64,000 nucleotides of DNA. Source: Brucella haematophila (GTDB taxonomy: Bacteria; Pseudomonadota; Alphaproteobacteria; Rhizobiales; Rhizobiaceae). Below are positions 8,145 to 16,476 of the stretch, one piece after another; position 1 is the stretch's first letter, and every line of letters starts with the position of its first letter. The stretch lies in assembly GCF_005938105.1 (NCBI RefSeq), contig NZ_VCPE01000002.1, positions 1 through 64,000 of the forward strand, read 5' to 3'. The translations under genes and the position numbers were made by a program. Below the pieces are notes generated by a model, which made no database searches, was not told the DNA's origin, and worked only from the letters and a program-made list of their open reading frames with translations.

Positions 8145-8861
8145 TCAGAGCAGGCCGAAGGTGCGTGCCTTCGCAACAGCCTGAACCTTGTTCACGGCAA
8201 CAAGCTTTGTCAGCACATTGCTGATGTGAAAATTCACGGTACGCGTCGAAATATTGAGGATCGCCCCGATAATCTCGGCAGTCTTCCCTTCACTCGTCCA
8301 ACGCAGGATTTCACGCTCACGCGCCGTCAGGCAGACTTCGCTGGCGCAATTCATACGCGGCACATTGACCAGTGTGAACATCGACAGATGCAGAAGATTG
8401 GTCACCATCTGCAACTGACGCCGCAGTGCGGTAACCTCGGCTGCGGTCAGCGGCTGGCCGCTGCGCAGGAATGTCAGCATTCCAAACACGCCCTGTGCAG
8501 CCCAGCACGGCTGCGAAATACCCACCTTCAGTCCATAGCTTTGCAGATCGGCCCATAATTGCGGCGTGTCGGCAAAGAGCTTCGGCGACCAGACCAGCGG
8601 GTCGATGCTGTGCAGACCAAGCCGGACCAGCGGGTCGACCTCCACATATTTCTTGGCGGCATAAAGTTCGGTCCAGCCTTTCGGCATGTCCTCGTAACGC
8701 ACCCATTTGACCGCCCCATTCAAGGACGGAACCGACATGACATATGAAACATGGTCAAAGCCGATTTCGCGGGCATATTTTTTCACATATTCAAACAGTT
8801 TGTCCGCATTATCCGCAGACTGCATGGCATCGCATAACAATTCCCATTTCATTGCTGCCAT
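8145..8861 (-). CDS. babR: LuxR-family quorum-sensing-type regulator, BabR/BlxR-like
   Basis: A 238-residue LuxR-type regulator. The N-terminal domain retains the autoinducer-pocket residues expected from TraR: Trp63, Tyr67, Asp76, Pro77, Trp91 and Gly114. The C-terminal LuxR helix-turn-helix spans about residues 176-225 (LTAREREILRWTSEGK, then STRTVNFHISNVLTKL). In Brucella the regulator BabR (BlxR), which responds to acyl-homoserine lactones, lies beside metH, and this context matches. No luxI-type synthase is present in the window, so it would act as a solo receptor here. ATG at 8861 is chosen; Met4 is an alternative. The name is from resemblance and position. Confidence 0.82.
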   Translation of the reverse strand: MAAMKWELLCDAMQSADNADKLFEYVKKYAREIGFDHVSYVMSVPSLNGAVKWVRYEDMPKGWTELYAAKKYVEVDPLVRLGLHSIDPLVWSPKLFADTPQLWADLQSYGLKVGISQPCWAAQGVFGMLTFLRSGQPLTAAEVTALRRQLQMVTNLLHLSMFTLVNVPRMNCASEVCLTAREREILRWTSEGKTAEIIGAILNISTRTVNFHISNVLTKLVAVNKVQAVAKARTFGLL

Positions 8862-9045
8862 CCTAATAATGTTTTCAATAACTTACGCACAATACAACTT
8901 TTACGCTCATAAAATTTCGAACGCACAGCCTTAAATAGCATTTTCCTGTAAGTCTCTCCAGAAAGATTGCTTTCAAAAAAGCTGGAACCTTTTGAAAAAC
9001 AGTCGTTTTTAAACAGGTCTAACGGGGGCGCCGGGAAAGTGTCTA

Positions 9046-9076
9046 AAATAAAAAGGGCCCCGCATCGCAGGGCCCT
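9046..9076 (-). terminator. rho-independent terminator of metH
   Basis: Stem AGGGCCC (9054-9060) pairs with GGGCCCT (9070-9076) around a 9-base loop. On the minus strand it is followed by TTTTATTTT. It lies 29 bases past the metH stop codon. Confidence 0.9.
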
Positions 9077-9104
9077 CTTCTTTTGGTTGTAACAGTCGCT
9101 GTGA

Positions 9105-12100
9105 CTATGCAGCTTCTTCGGCAACATCGCCGGGAATATAATTGAGGATCGGTGCAAGCCAGCGCTCGACGTCGCGAACGCTCATGCCCTTGCGGCTCGC
9201 ATAATCCTCGACCTGATCGCGCTCCACCTTGGCGACACCGAAATAATAGCTTTCCGGATGGCCGATATAGAGGCCCGAAACCGACGAGCCCGGCCACATG
9301 GCGTAGCTTTCGGTCAGTTCCACACCGGTCTCAGCCGTGGCATCAAGCAGACGGAACAGCGTGGTCTTTTCGGTATGGTCTGGTTGGGACGGATAACCCG
9401 GGGCCGGACGAATACCCTGATAAGGCTCGCCGATCAGTTCTTCCGGCGTATAGGTTTCATCTTGCGCATAGGCCCAGAATTCGCGGCGCACGCGCTCATG
9501 CATCAGTTCTGCAAAGGCTTCGGCAAAACGGTCGGCCAGCGCCTTCACCAGAATGGCGGAGTAATCATCATTGGCACGCTCGAAACGCTCGGCAATGGCC
9601 ACCTCGCCAATGCCTGCCGTAACGACGAAGCCGCCGACATAATCCTGCTTTCCGCTTTCGACCGGCGCCACAAAGTCGGACATGGCGACATTCGGACGGC
9701 CATCGCGCTTGCTAAGCTGCTGGCGCAAGGTGAAGAAGGTCGCAAGTTCCTCCTTCCGGCTCTCGTCGGTGAACAGCCGGATATCGTCGCCCACCGCATT
9801 GGCTGGCCAGAAACCGACCACGGCTTTCGGCGTGAACCATTTTTCGTCGATGATCTTCCTGAGCATGGCCTGCGCGTCGGACCAGAGCTGGCGTGCGGCC
9901 TCGCCCTGCTTTTCGTCCTCAAGGATCGCCGGATAACGCCCTTTCATCTCCCAGGTCTGGAAGAACGGCGTCCAGTCGATATAGCGCGCGATTTCGGCCA
10001 GATCGTAATCGTCGAAGGTCTTCGTGCCGGTGAAGGTCGGCTTTACCGGAGCAAAGCTGTCCCAGTCGAGCTTGTGCGCATTGGCGCGGGCACGCGCTAT
10101 CGGCAGGCGCTGCTTTTCCGCTTCGCTGCGCGCATGAGCGGCGGCGACCTTCGCATATTCATCGCGAACGCCACTGACATAATCGCCCTTGGCTTCCGGC
10201 GACAGCAGGCTGGATACAACACCGACCGCACGGCTGGCATCGATGACATAGACTGCCTGACCGCGCTCGTAACGCGGATGAATTTTCACCGCCGTATGGA
10301 CACGGCTGGTCGTCGCCCCGCCGATCAAAAGCGGAATGTCGAAACCTTCGCGTTCCATCTCCGCCGCCACATGCGCCATTTCGTCGAGCGACGGGGTGAT
10401 GAGGCCGGACAGACCAATGACATCGACCTTCTCGTCACGGGCGACTTGCAGAATCTTCTGCGAAGGCACCATGACGCCGAGATCGATGATCTCGTAATTG
10501 TTGCAGGCCAGCACGACACCGACAATATTCTTGCCGATATCGTGCACGTCGCCCTTCACGGTTGCCATCAGCACCTTGCCGGCGCTCTGGCGTTCTTCGC
10601 CGCCATTGAGGCGCTTTTCCTCTTCCATGTAAGGCAGGAGAACGGCCACGGCCTGCTTCATCACGCGGGCAGACTTGACCACCTGCGGCAGGAACATCTT
10701 GCCCGCTCCGAACAGATCGCCAACCACGTTCATGCCAGCCATCAGCGGGCCTTCGATAACGTGAAGCGCCCGCTCGGCAGATTGGCGCGCCTCTTCCGTA
10801 TCGGCTTCGATATATTCGGTAATACCGTTGACCAGCGCATGGGCAAGGCGCTTTTCCACCGGCCATTCGCGCCAGGCGAGATCCTGCGCCTTGGCTTCCT
10901 TCGAACCGGAATCGCGGAAACACTCGGCAATTTCCAGCAGGCGTTCGGTCGCATCCGAACGGCGGTTCAGCACCACATCTTCGCAGGCCTCGCGCAGTTC
11001 CGGATCGATGGCATCATAAACCGCCAGCTGACCAGCATTGACGATGCCCATATCCATGCCCGCCTGAATGGCGTGATAGAGGAACACGGCATGCATCGCC
11101 TCGCGCACCGGCTCATTGCCGCGGAACGAGAATGACAGGTTCGACACGCCGCCCGAGACATGGACATGCGGCAAGGTCGTCATGATCTGCCGGGTCGCTT
11201 CGATGAAGTCGACACCGTAATTATTGTGCTCATCGATACCCGTCGCTACCGCGAAAATATTCGGATCGAAGATGATGTCTTCCGGCGGGAAACCGACCTG
11301 CTCGGTCAGGATCTTGTAGGCACGGGTACAGATTTCGATCTTGCGCGCTTCGGTATCGGCCTGTCCGGTTTCATCAAACGCCATGACCACGACCGCCGCA
11401 CCATAGGCGCGCACGAGCTTGGCGTGATGAATGAAGGCTGCCTCGCCTTCCTTCATCGAGATGGAGTTAACCACCGGCTTGCCCTGAACGCATTTCAGGC
11501 CAGCCTCGATGACTTCCCATTTGGAGCTGTCGATCATGATCGGTACGCGGGCGATATCCGGCTCGGCAGCGATCAGATTGAGGAATTCGACCATCGCCTT
11601 TTCGGAATCGATCAGGCCTTCATCCATATTGATGTCGATGATCTGGGCGCCATTGGCCACCTGATCGCGTGCCACATCAAGGGCAGCGGCAAAATCACCG
11701 GCCTTGATCAGCTTGCGGAAGCGGGCGGAGCCGGTCACGTTGGTGCGCTCGCCGACATTAACGAAGGGAATGTCCTCGGTCAGCGTGAAAGGCTCAAGGC
11801 CGGAAAGACGCATCAGCGGCGCGACCTTGGCAGGCTTGCGCGGCGGGTGTTTCGCAACAGCCTCGGCAATGGCGCGGATATGTTCCGGCGTCGAGCCACA
11901 GCAGCCGCCGACCACATTGACCATGCCGTCGCGGGCAAAGCCCTCGATCTGGGCGGCCATCGCTTCCGGCGTTTCGTCATACTGGCCAAACTCGTTCGGC
12001 AGACCGGCATTCGGATAGGCGCAGATGAATGTGTCGGCGATATTCGACAATTCATCCAAATGAGCGCGCATGGCATTGGCGCCCAGCGCGCAGTTCAGGC

Positions 12101-12878
12101 CAATGGTGAACGGCTTGGCGTGACGCAGCGAATGCCAGAATGCCGTTGGCGTCTGGCCGGACAGGGTGCGGCCGGAAAGATCGGTGATCGTGCCGGAAAT
12201 CATCACCGGCAGGAAAATGCCCTTCTCTTCGAACACTTGCTCCGAAGCGAATACGGCAGCCTTTGCATTCAGCGTGTCGAAGATGGTTTCGATCAGGATG
12301 ATGTCGGAACCGCCATCGATCAGGCCCCGGATCTGCTCGGCATAGGCGATGCGCAGATCGTCAAAGGTGACCGCACGGAAGCCGGGATTATTGACATCCG
12401 GCGACAGCGAGGCGGTGCGGTTTGTCGGTCCAAGCGCTCCGGCAACGAAGCGGCGGCGACCGTCCTTCTGCTCGGCGCGCAAGGCCGCGCGACGCGCAAG
12501 GCGCGCACCGTCGCGGTTCAGTTCGTAGACCTGCTCTTCCATGCCGTAATCGGCCTGGGCAATCGTCGTGGACGAAAATGTATTGGTTTCGAGAATATCC
12601 GCGCCCGCAATGGCGTAGGCGTAATGGATTTCTTCGATAGCCTTGGGCTGGGTCAGTGTCAGAAGGTCATTATTGCCCTGAAGCTGGCAATCACAAGCGC
12701 CGAAACGCTCGCCGCGAAAATGCTCTTCATGGAAGCCAAGACCCTGAATCTGCGTTCCCATCGCGCCATCGAGGATCAAAATCCGCTCGCGCGCTGCTTT
12801 CGTCAGCGCGGCCAGCACCTCCGAACCATCCGGCTTTGCAGCCGTTGCACCGAAGAGATCGTCGAGAGAAGACGCCAT
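9105..12878 (-). CDS. metH: cobalamin-dependent methionine synthase MetH
   Basis: A full-length 1257-residue MetH that transfers a methyl group from methyltetrahydrofolate to homocysteine through methylcobalamin. The modules appear in canonical order: homocysteine-binding domain with zinc ligands in [10 protein letters not shown] (near residue 325), pterin-binding domain (~residues 355-640, including [11 protein letters not shown]), the cobalamin domain with the His-ligand motif [11 protein letters not shown] near residue 777, and the C-terminal AdoMet activation domain with [12 protein letters not shown] near residue 1157. No separate activation protein is needed. ATG at 12878. It is monocistronic between its own terminator and a palindromic candidate operator 50 bases upstream. 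The enzyme needs a cobalamin supply. Confidence 0.97.
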   Translation of the reverse strand: MASSLDDLFGATAAKPDGSEVLAALTKAARERILILDGAMGTQIQGLGFHEEHFRGERFGACDCQLQGNNDLLTLTQPKAIEEIHYAYAIAGADILETNTFSSTTIAQADYGMEEQVYELNRDGARLARRAALRAEQKDGRRRFVAGALGPTNRTASLSPDVNNPGFRAVTFDDLRIAYAEQIRGLIDGGSDIILIETIFDTLNAKAAVFASEQVFEEKGIFLPVMISGTITDLSGRTLSGQTPTAFWHSLRHAKPFTIGLNCALGANAMRAHLDELSNIADTFICAYPNAGLPNEFGQYDETPEAMAAQIEGFARDGMVNVVGGCCGSTPEHIRAIAEAVAKHPPRKPAKVAPLMRLSGLEPFTLTEDIPFVNVGERTNVTGSARFRKLIKAGDFAAALDVARDQVANGAQIIDINMDEGLIDSEKAMVEFLNLIAAEPDIARVPIMIDSSKWEVIEAGLKCVQGKPVVNSISMKEGEAAFIHHAKLVRAYGAAVVVMAFDETGQADTEARKIEICTRAYKILTEQVGFPPEDIIFDPNIFAVATGIDEHNNYGVDFIEATRQIMTTLPHVHVSGGVSNLSFSFRGNEPVREAMHAVFLYHAIQAGMDMGIVNAGQLAVYDAIDPELREACEDVVLNRRSDATERLLEIAECFRDSGSKEAKAQDLAWREWPVEKRLAHALVNGITEYIEADTEEARQSAERALHVIEGPLMAGMNVVGDLFGAGKMFLPQVVKSARVMKQAVAVLLPYMEEEKRLNGGEERQSAGKVLMATVKGDVHDIGKNIVGVVLACNNYEIIDLGVMVPSQKILQVARDEKVDVIGLSGLITPSLDEMAHVAAEMEREGFDIPLLIGGATTSRVHTAVKIHPRYERGQAVYVIDASRAVGVVSSLLSPEAKGDYVSGVRDEYAKVAAAHARSEAEKQRLPIARARANAHKLDWDSFAPVKPTFTGTKTFDDYDLAEIARYIDWTPFFQTWEMKGRYPAILEDEKQGEAARQLWSDAQAMLRKIIDEKWFTPKAVVGFWPANAVGDDIRLFTDESRKEELATFFTLRQQLSKRDGRPNVAMSDFVAPVESGKQDYVGGFVVTAGIGEVAIAERFERANDDYSAILVKALADRFAEAFAELMHERVRREFWAYAQDETYTPEELIGEPYQGIRPAPGYPSQPDHTEKTTLFRLLDATAETGVELTESYAMWPGSSVSGLYIGHPESYYFGVAKVERDQVEDYASRKGMSVRDVERWLAPILNYIPGDVAEEAA

Positions 12879-12928
12879 GAGAGTACCGCCTGTATTCTGA
12901 TATGCATAATCGCAGAAGGTCGCTTAAT

Positions 12929-12950
12929 GACATAAACATATCTTTATGTC
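12929..12950. promoter_or_regulatory. 22-bp palindrome upstream of metH, candidate operator
   Basis: The half-sites GACATAAA and TTTATGTC flank a central CATATC, giving a 22-base inverted repeat with only one mismatched base pair. It lies 50 bases upstream of the metH start, in promoter range. ArsR-type regulators responding to S-adenosylhomocysteine or AdoMet are known to bind AT-rich palindromes near methionine-cycle genes in Proteobacteria; assigning this site to such a factor is inference. It is not a hairpin likely to matter in RNA, as the loop would be too short. Confidence 0.55.
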
Positions 12951-13143
12951 AATTATTGATCGGCTTTTGCAACACGATATGTGCACCCAAGAAAGAGGCC
13001 CCAAGACAATGCGCCCAACCCGGACACACCTCACCGATCTGTTGCCGGGAAGAAGAAAACGTGACCGCCCAAAGCCACTGCTCCGCCACAATGGACGAGC
13101 AAAAATATCCGCACGGATGATTTGCTTTTATTAGGAGCGACCT

Positions 13144-13551
13144 ATGAAAAGGTTCGGTTATTCCCTGTTTGCCGCATGTCTGTCGCTTGGCATGGGGCTT
13201 TCAGCCGTGGCCGGGACGGCCAATGCAGCGCAGCCCTCGCTGATGGCGGCACCGGCTGCTGCGTCGGCACAGACCTCAACCCCCAATGTGCAGACCGTGC
13301 AATATTACGATTATCGCGGCGACCGCCGTTATTGGCGCTATGACCGACCGCGTTACAGGCCCTATTATCGATATGATCGACGTTACTGGGGACCGGGACC
13401 GGTTTATCGTCACCGTCCGGCGCCAGTCTATCGCGGCGGCAATCCGCATGTTCGCTGGTGCTACAACCGTTACCGGTCCTATCGCGCCTATGACAACACC
13501 TTCCAGCCCAATTACGGGCCGCGCCGCCAGTGCTATTCGCCTTATCTGTAA
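13144..13551 (+). CDS. secreted BA14K-family protein
   Basis: A 135-residue exported protein. Residues 1-28 form a signal peptide ([20 protein letters not shown], cleavage after AGTANA). The middle is extremely rich in Tyr, Arg and Pro ([13 protein letters not shown]). The C-terminus [19 protein letters not shown] with CYSPYL is the BA14K signature; in Brucella the family founder is a 14-kDa immunoreactive, lectin-like protein. Two Cys (CYN and CYSPY) could form a disulfide. AGGAG at 13133-13137 supports the ATG at 13144. Located in the periplasm or outer surface. It is single-gene, with its own terminator. Confidence 0.85.
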   Translation: MKRFGYSLFAACLSLGMGLSAVAGTANAAQPSLMAAPAAASAQTSTPNVQTVQYYDYRGDRRYWRYDRPRYRPYYRYDRRYWGPGPVYRHRPAPVYRGGNPHVRWCYNRYRSYRAYDNTFQPNYGPRRQCYSPYL

Positions 13552-13570
13552 GGCCGCAACCAACGAAGAA

Positions 13571-13593
13571 AGCCCCGCAATGCGGGGCTTTTC
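13571..13593 (+). terminator. rho-independent terminator of the BA14K gene
   Basis: AGCCCCGCA (13571-13579) pairs with TGCGGGGCT (13581-13589), followed by TTTTCTCT, 20 bases after the BA14K stop codon. Confidence 0.85.
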
Positions 13594-13623
13594 TCTGAAC
13601 TGTCTTCGAATATTTATCGCCAC

Positions 13624-13869
13624 TCAGGTGACATAAGCGCCGATGGAAGCCGCGACCAGCCCGATTGCAACGGCAATCATCACGCCATAAACGCGCGGCT
13701 TGTCGAAAAGAACAGCGAAAGCTGAAAACCAGCCGACAACCGCCGCACCGAGCGCGAAGAGAAAACCCGGCTTGTCGCCATGATAAAGGTTTGCCGCCAT
13801 CAACCCGCCGATGATCAGCGCGCCGAAAACGATCATTAACCCCGTGGCATAACGCTCATAATCGTCCAT
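13624..13869 (-). CDS. small integral membrane protein, function unknown
   Basis: An 81-residue protein with three likely membrane segments: about residues 8-27 (TGLMIVFGALIIGGLMAANL), 35-54 (GFLFALGAAVVGWFSAFAVL) and 60-79. The sequence has no recognised enzymatic motif. It stands alone, convergent with the BA14K gene and divergent from the alkyltransferase gene. Likely conserved in close relatives, but I cannot name a family. ATG at 13869. Confidence 0.6.
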   Translation of the reverse strand: MDDYERYATGLMIVFGALIIGGLMAANLYHGDKPGFLFALGAAVVGWFSAFAVLFDKPRVYGVMIAVAIGLVAASIGAYVT

Positions 13870-14091
13870 TTAAATTCCTCGGTTCCGATCTCGCGAAAAC
13901 TGCGACGGAAACTTATATCGACCCGTTTGGCCATTTAAGGGCATGGAATCTCTCACGCCGCCATCCTGACCTTCTCGCTCACACAATCATTATTCGTGGC
14001 GTTCTTCAACCATTTCGCAGCGCCATTCGCTGCAAATGTTACAAGTTATCGTTTGTGATCGCCGTTCGGTCGTAAAATCCGTGTTATATTG

Positions 14092-14685
14092 ATGCGTATG
14101 GAACCATCTGGAATCACCATTTTTGAAACACCTATCGGCGCGTGCGGCATTGCCTGGCGCGGCGCAAAAGTCATTGGTGTCGAAATCGGCGATACAGACG
14201 AGACGGAAACCCGCTACCGTCTTGGTGAGCGGGTGGGCGAACAGTTTCCCGAAGCGCAGGCCGATGTGCCAACCTTTGTGACGCAAGCCATTGAAAAAGT
14301 GCGTGTGCTTCTCGACGGCGGATCACCGGATTTTTCGCAAACACCGCTGGCATTCGAATCCCTGCCCGACCTTAACCGACAGGTTTACGAGATCATTCTC
14401 GAATTGAAGGCCGGTGAAACCACCACCTATGGTGCGATTGCGAGACGGCTTGGCGATGTCAGCCTGTCACAGGCGGTTGGCTATGCGCTGGGCAAAAACC
14501 CGTTTCCGATCATCGTGCCCTGCCACCGGGTTCTCGGTTCCAACGGCAAGGTCGGCGGGTTTTCGGCGGCTGGCGGCACGGCGACCAAACTGAAGCTTCT
14601 CAATATCGAGCGCGCCAAAATCTCCAGCGAGCCCGACCTGTTTGGCGGCCTGCCGCTTCAGGAGCGACCGCAAGCGGAGTGGTAA
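14092..14685 (+). CDS. methylated-DNA-[protein]-cysteine S-methyltransferase (Ogt/MGMT type)
   Basis: This protein repairs O6-alkylguanine by irreversible transfer of the alkyl group to its own cysteine. The active-site motif PCHRV is at residues 143-147 (Cys144), preceded by the DNA-binding region with SQAVGYALGKNP around residues 126-138. Length 197 is normal for Ogt; there is no Ada-type N-terminal domain. The ATG at 14092 is chosen over the in-frame ATG at 14098 without strong evidence. It converges on the Dabb gene with no gap. Confidence 0.9.
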   Translation: MRMEPSGITIFETPIGACGIAWRGAKVIGVEIGDTDETETRYRLGERVGEQFPEAQADVPTFVTQAIEKVRVLLDGGSPDFSQTPLAFESLPDLNRQVYEIILELKAGETTTYGAIARRLGDVSLSQAVGYALGKNPFPIIVPCHRVLGSNGKVGGFSAAGGTATKLKLLNIERAKISSEPDLFGGLPLQERPQAEW

Positions 14686-14979
14686 CTACCGCTTGTCAGT
14701 AACCACGTCAGCAGAGAAGCGCAATTCGCGCATCGGGCGCACCAGTTGCGTCGTCGCATCGTAGGTCGGATGTTTCTTGAAAGCGAAAAGCGCTTCTTCA
14801 TCCTTGAACTCGGCATAGACCACAAGATCGATGCGGTCGCACATCGGATCGACCCTGGAATTCGGCAGAACTTCGAACACATCGGAATAGGGGATGGTGG
14901 CAAGCTGCTCCAGCCCTTTCCTGACCGTCTCGATATCCTGACCTTGCTTGACGCTGAAGAAAACAATGTGCCGGATCAC
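14686..14979 (-). CDS. Dabb (stress-responsive alpha/beta barrel) domain protein
   Basis: A 97-residue protein that begins MIRHIVFFSVKQG, the hallmark start of Dabb domains. It continues with the family's typical VVYAEFKDEEALFAFKKHP block followed by a C-terminal strand. Such proteins form ferredoxin-like dimers and have been linked to stress in plants; bacterial roles are mostly unknown. It is convergent with the repair gene at 14685 and has no obvious operon partner. Confidence 0.82.
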   Translation of the reverse strand: MIRHIVFFSVKQGQDIETVRKGLEQLATIPYSDVFEVLPNSRVDPMCDRIDLVVYAEFKDEEALFAFKKHPTYDATTQLVRPMRELRFSADVVTDKR

Positions 14980-15085
14980 GCCTCAACTCCCTGTAAGTGA
15001 CAAGGCGTATCTAGCGCATCAAGACAGCCAAAAGAATGGCAAATAGTTGCCGGTCGCCACGCGCCCAATTTCGTTCCTGAGCTGG

Positions 15086-15160
15086 CGAAAATGGTGGCTT
15101 TCGAGAACCGGAGCGCAATGTACTTCCAGCATAGTACCGAAAAGTTGCAGACTTTTTGGG
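15086..15160 (+). repeat. dispersed intergenic repeat, family C, copy 1
   Basis: About 75 bases starting CGAAAATGGTGGC and ending in a CCGAAAAGTTGCAGACTTT hairpin-like tail. A near copy in the opposite orientation lies at 44984-45060. Both are intergenic. They may belong to the Brucella Bru-RS type of palindromic repeats, but this needs alignment. Confidence 0.7.
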
Positions 15161-15205
15161 ATTATTCGCAAAAAAGTGCCATTTGCAGACGCTCAGGGGT
15201 GAAAT

Positions 15206-15730
15206 TCAGCCCGCTTTCACGCGACGCCAGGCAAACCCGCCTGCTTCCGGCACGGAGCCGCGCCCCGGCTGGTAGTAACCGGGCGTGTCGACCAGACGGT
15301 TTTCGCCAAGACGGCTCTGGGCAACCTTGTTCGTCACCTGAAGGCTGTCGAAGCCGGTGCGCAGCATCAACGCAGCCTGATCGATCAGCACGTCACCAAC
15401 GGCGCGCAATTCGCCAGCAAAACCTTCGCGGCGCAAAATCTCGGCCTTGGAATAGGAGCGACCGTCATTGAAAGCCGGGAACTGCAAGGCGATCAGTGGC
15501 AGGCTGCCAAGATCATCCAGCAGCGGTTCAATGGCTTCGCCCGGCGCAACCGAAATGCCGATCCGGCGATTGGAGGCACGGCGGCGCTCTTCCTCCAGTC
15601 CAAGCCAGACGGCAAGCGGAATGATGACAGCCGGAGCGTCGCCCGCCGTTTCAAGATCGTCGGCAAAGACATAATCGTCTTCGCGAAAGCCATCGGCAGA
15701 CCAGAGTTTGGTTTCGTTGATATCGCTCAT
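15206..15730 (-). CDS. DUF934 protein of the sulfite-reduction operon
   Basis: A 174-residue protein of DUF934, a family that regularly accompanies cysI/cysH in alpha- and betaproteobacteria and is often described as a putative oxidoreductase in sulfite reduction. Recognisable are the central block SLPLIALQFPAFNDGRSYS and the following AEILRREGFAGELRAVGDVL. No cofactor motif is evident. Its start overlaps the cysH stop by ATGA (15727-15730), and it is the last gene of the operon. The link with sulfur metabolism comes from context; the molecular role is not known to me. Confidence 0.85.
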   Translation of the reverse strand: MSDINETKLWSADGFREDDYVFADDLETAGDAPAVIIPLAVWLGLEEERRRASNRRIGISVAPGEAIEPLLDDLGSLPLIALQFPAFNDGRSYSKAEILRREGFAGELRAVGDVLIDQAALMLRTGFDSLQVTNKVAQSRLGENRLVDTPGYYQPGRGSVPEAGGFAWRRVKAG

Positions 15731-16476
15731 TTCCGGTCACCTGCTCCCAAATTCTTCAAGCTGTCGGACAGACCCGACAGGTGGATGCCGCATTCTGTTT
15801 TTTCCGATCCCGCCCAGCGTCCGGCACGCTGGTCTTCGCCGTCGTTCACGGGCCGCGTGCAAGGCATGCAACCGATGGAACGGTAGCCCTGCGCGGTCAG
15901 GGGATGCGGCGGCAGATCATGCTTTTCGGCATAGGCTTTGAGATCGGCTGCCTGCAAACGCGCCAGCGGATTGATACGAATACGGGGGCCGACCGATTCA
16001 AATACCGGCAGGCTTTCGCGCGTCGATGCCTGAAACTGCTTGCGGCCCGTCATCCAGGCCCGATAAGGGGCCACAGCGCGCGCCATCGGCTCCACCTTGC
16101 GGATGAAGCAGCAGCGATCCTTGTCGGTCATCGACAGCGCGCCGAACGGATCGTCCGCCTTGAGGCTATCCTCAAGCGGCAGGATATCCTGCACATCGGT
16201 CAAACCCAGCCGGTCCACCAGATCATGACGATAATCGAGCGTCGCCCGAAAGTGCTTTCCCGTATCGAGAAACAGAACCGGCGTCGCCGGGTCGATTTCC
16301 GAGATCATGTGCAGGAGCACTGCCGATTCCGCCCCGAAGGAAGACACGACCGCGATCTGCCCCTCATAGAGTTCGCGCGTGACAAGCGCGATCACTTCCT
16401 GCGGGGTAGACGCACCGTGGCTGGCCTCCAGAAGGCGGGCTTCGGCGCTGGCACTTTCTTCAGCATCAAGCTGCAC
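15727..16476 (-). CDS. cysH: assimilatory adenylylsulfate (APS) reductase CysH
   Basis: A 249-residue PAPS/APS reductase-family enzyme that makes sulfite. A PP-loop-like strand VVSSFGAESAVL sits at 43-54, and the catalytic Cys is in ECGIHLSG (Cys229). Two cysteine pairs, Cys122-Cys123 and CMPC (203-206), are the ligands of the [4Fe-4S] cluster found in APS reductases and absent from E. coli-type PAPS reductase. I therefore infer APS as substrate, with thioredoxin or similar as donor. It overlaps cysI by 11 bases and the DUF934 gene by 4. Confidence 0.92.
   Translation of the reverse strand: MQLDAEESASAEARLLEASHGASTPQEVIALVTRELYEGQIAVVSSFGAESAVLLHMISEIDPATPVLFLDTGKHFRATLDYRHDLVDRLGLTDVQDILPLEDSLKADDPFGALSMTDKDRCCFIRKVEPMARAVAPYRAWMTGRKQFQASTRESLPVFESVGPRIRINPLARLQAADLKAYAEKHDLPPHPLTAQGYRSIGCMPCTRPVNDGEDQRAGRWAGSEKTECGIHLSGLSDSLKNLGAGDRK

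Noticed and set aside
9258-12935. Two long plus-strand open frames (625 and 591 codons) opposite metH
   Set aside because: No family motifs, no ribosome binding sites; metH accounts fully for the region.
12879-13143. Possible AdoMet or cobalamin riboswitch upstream of metH
   Set aside because: I found no conserved SAM-II or B12-box sequence; the palindrome there looks like a DNA operator instead.
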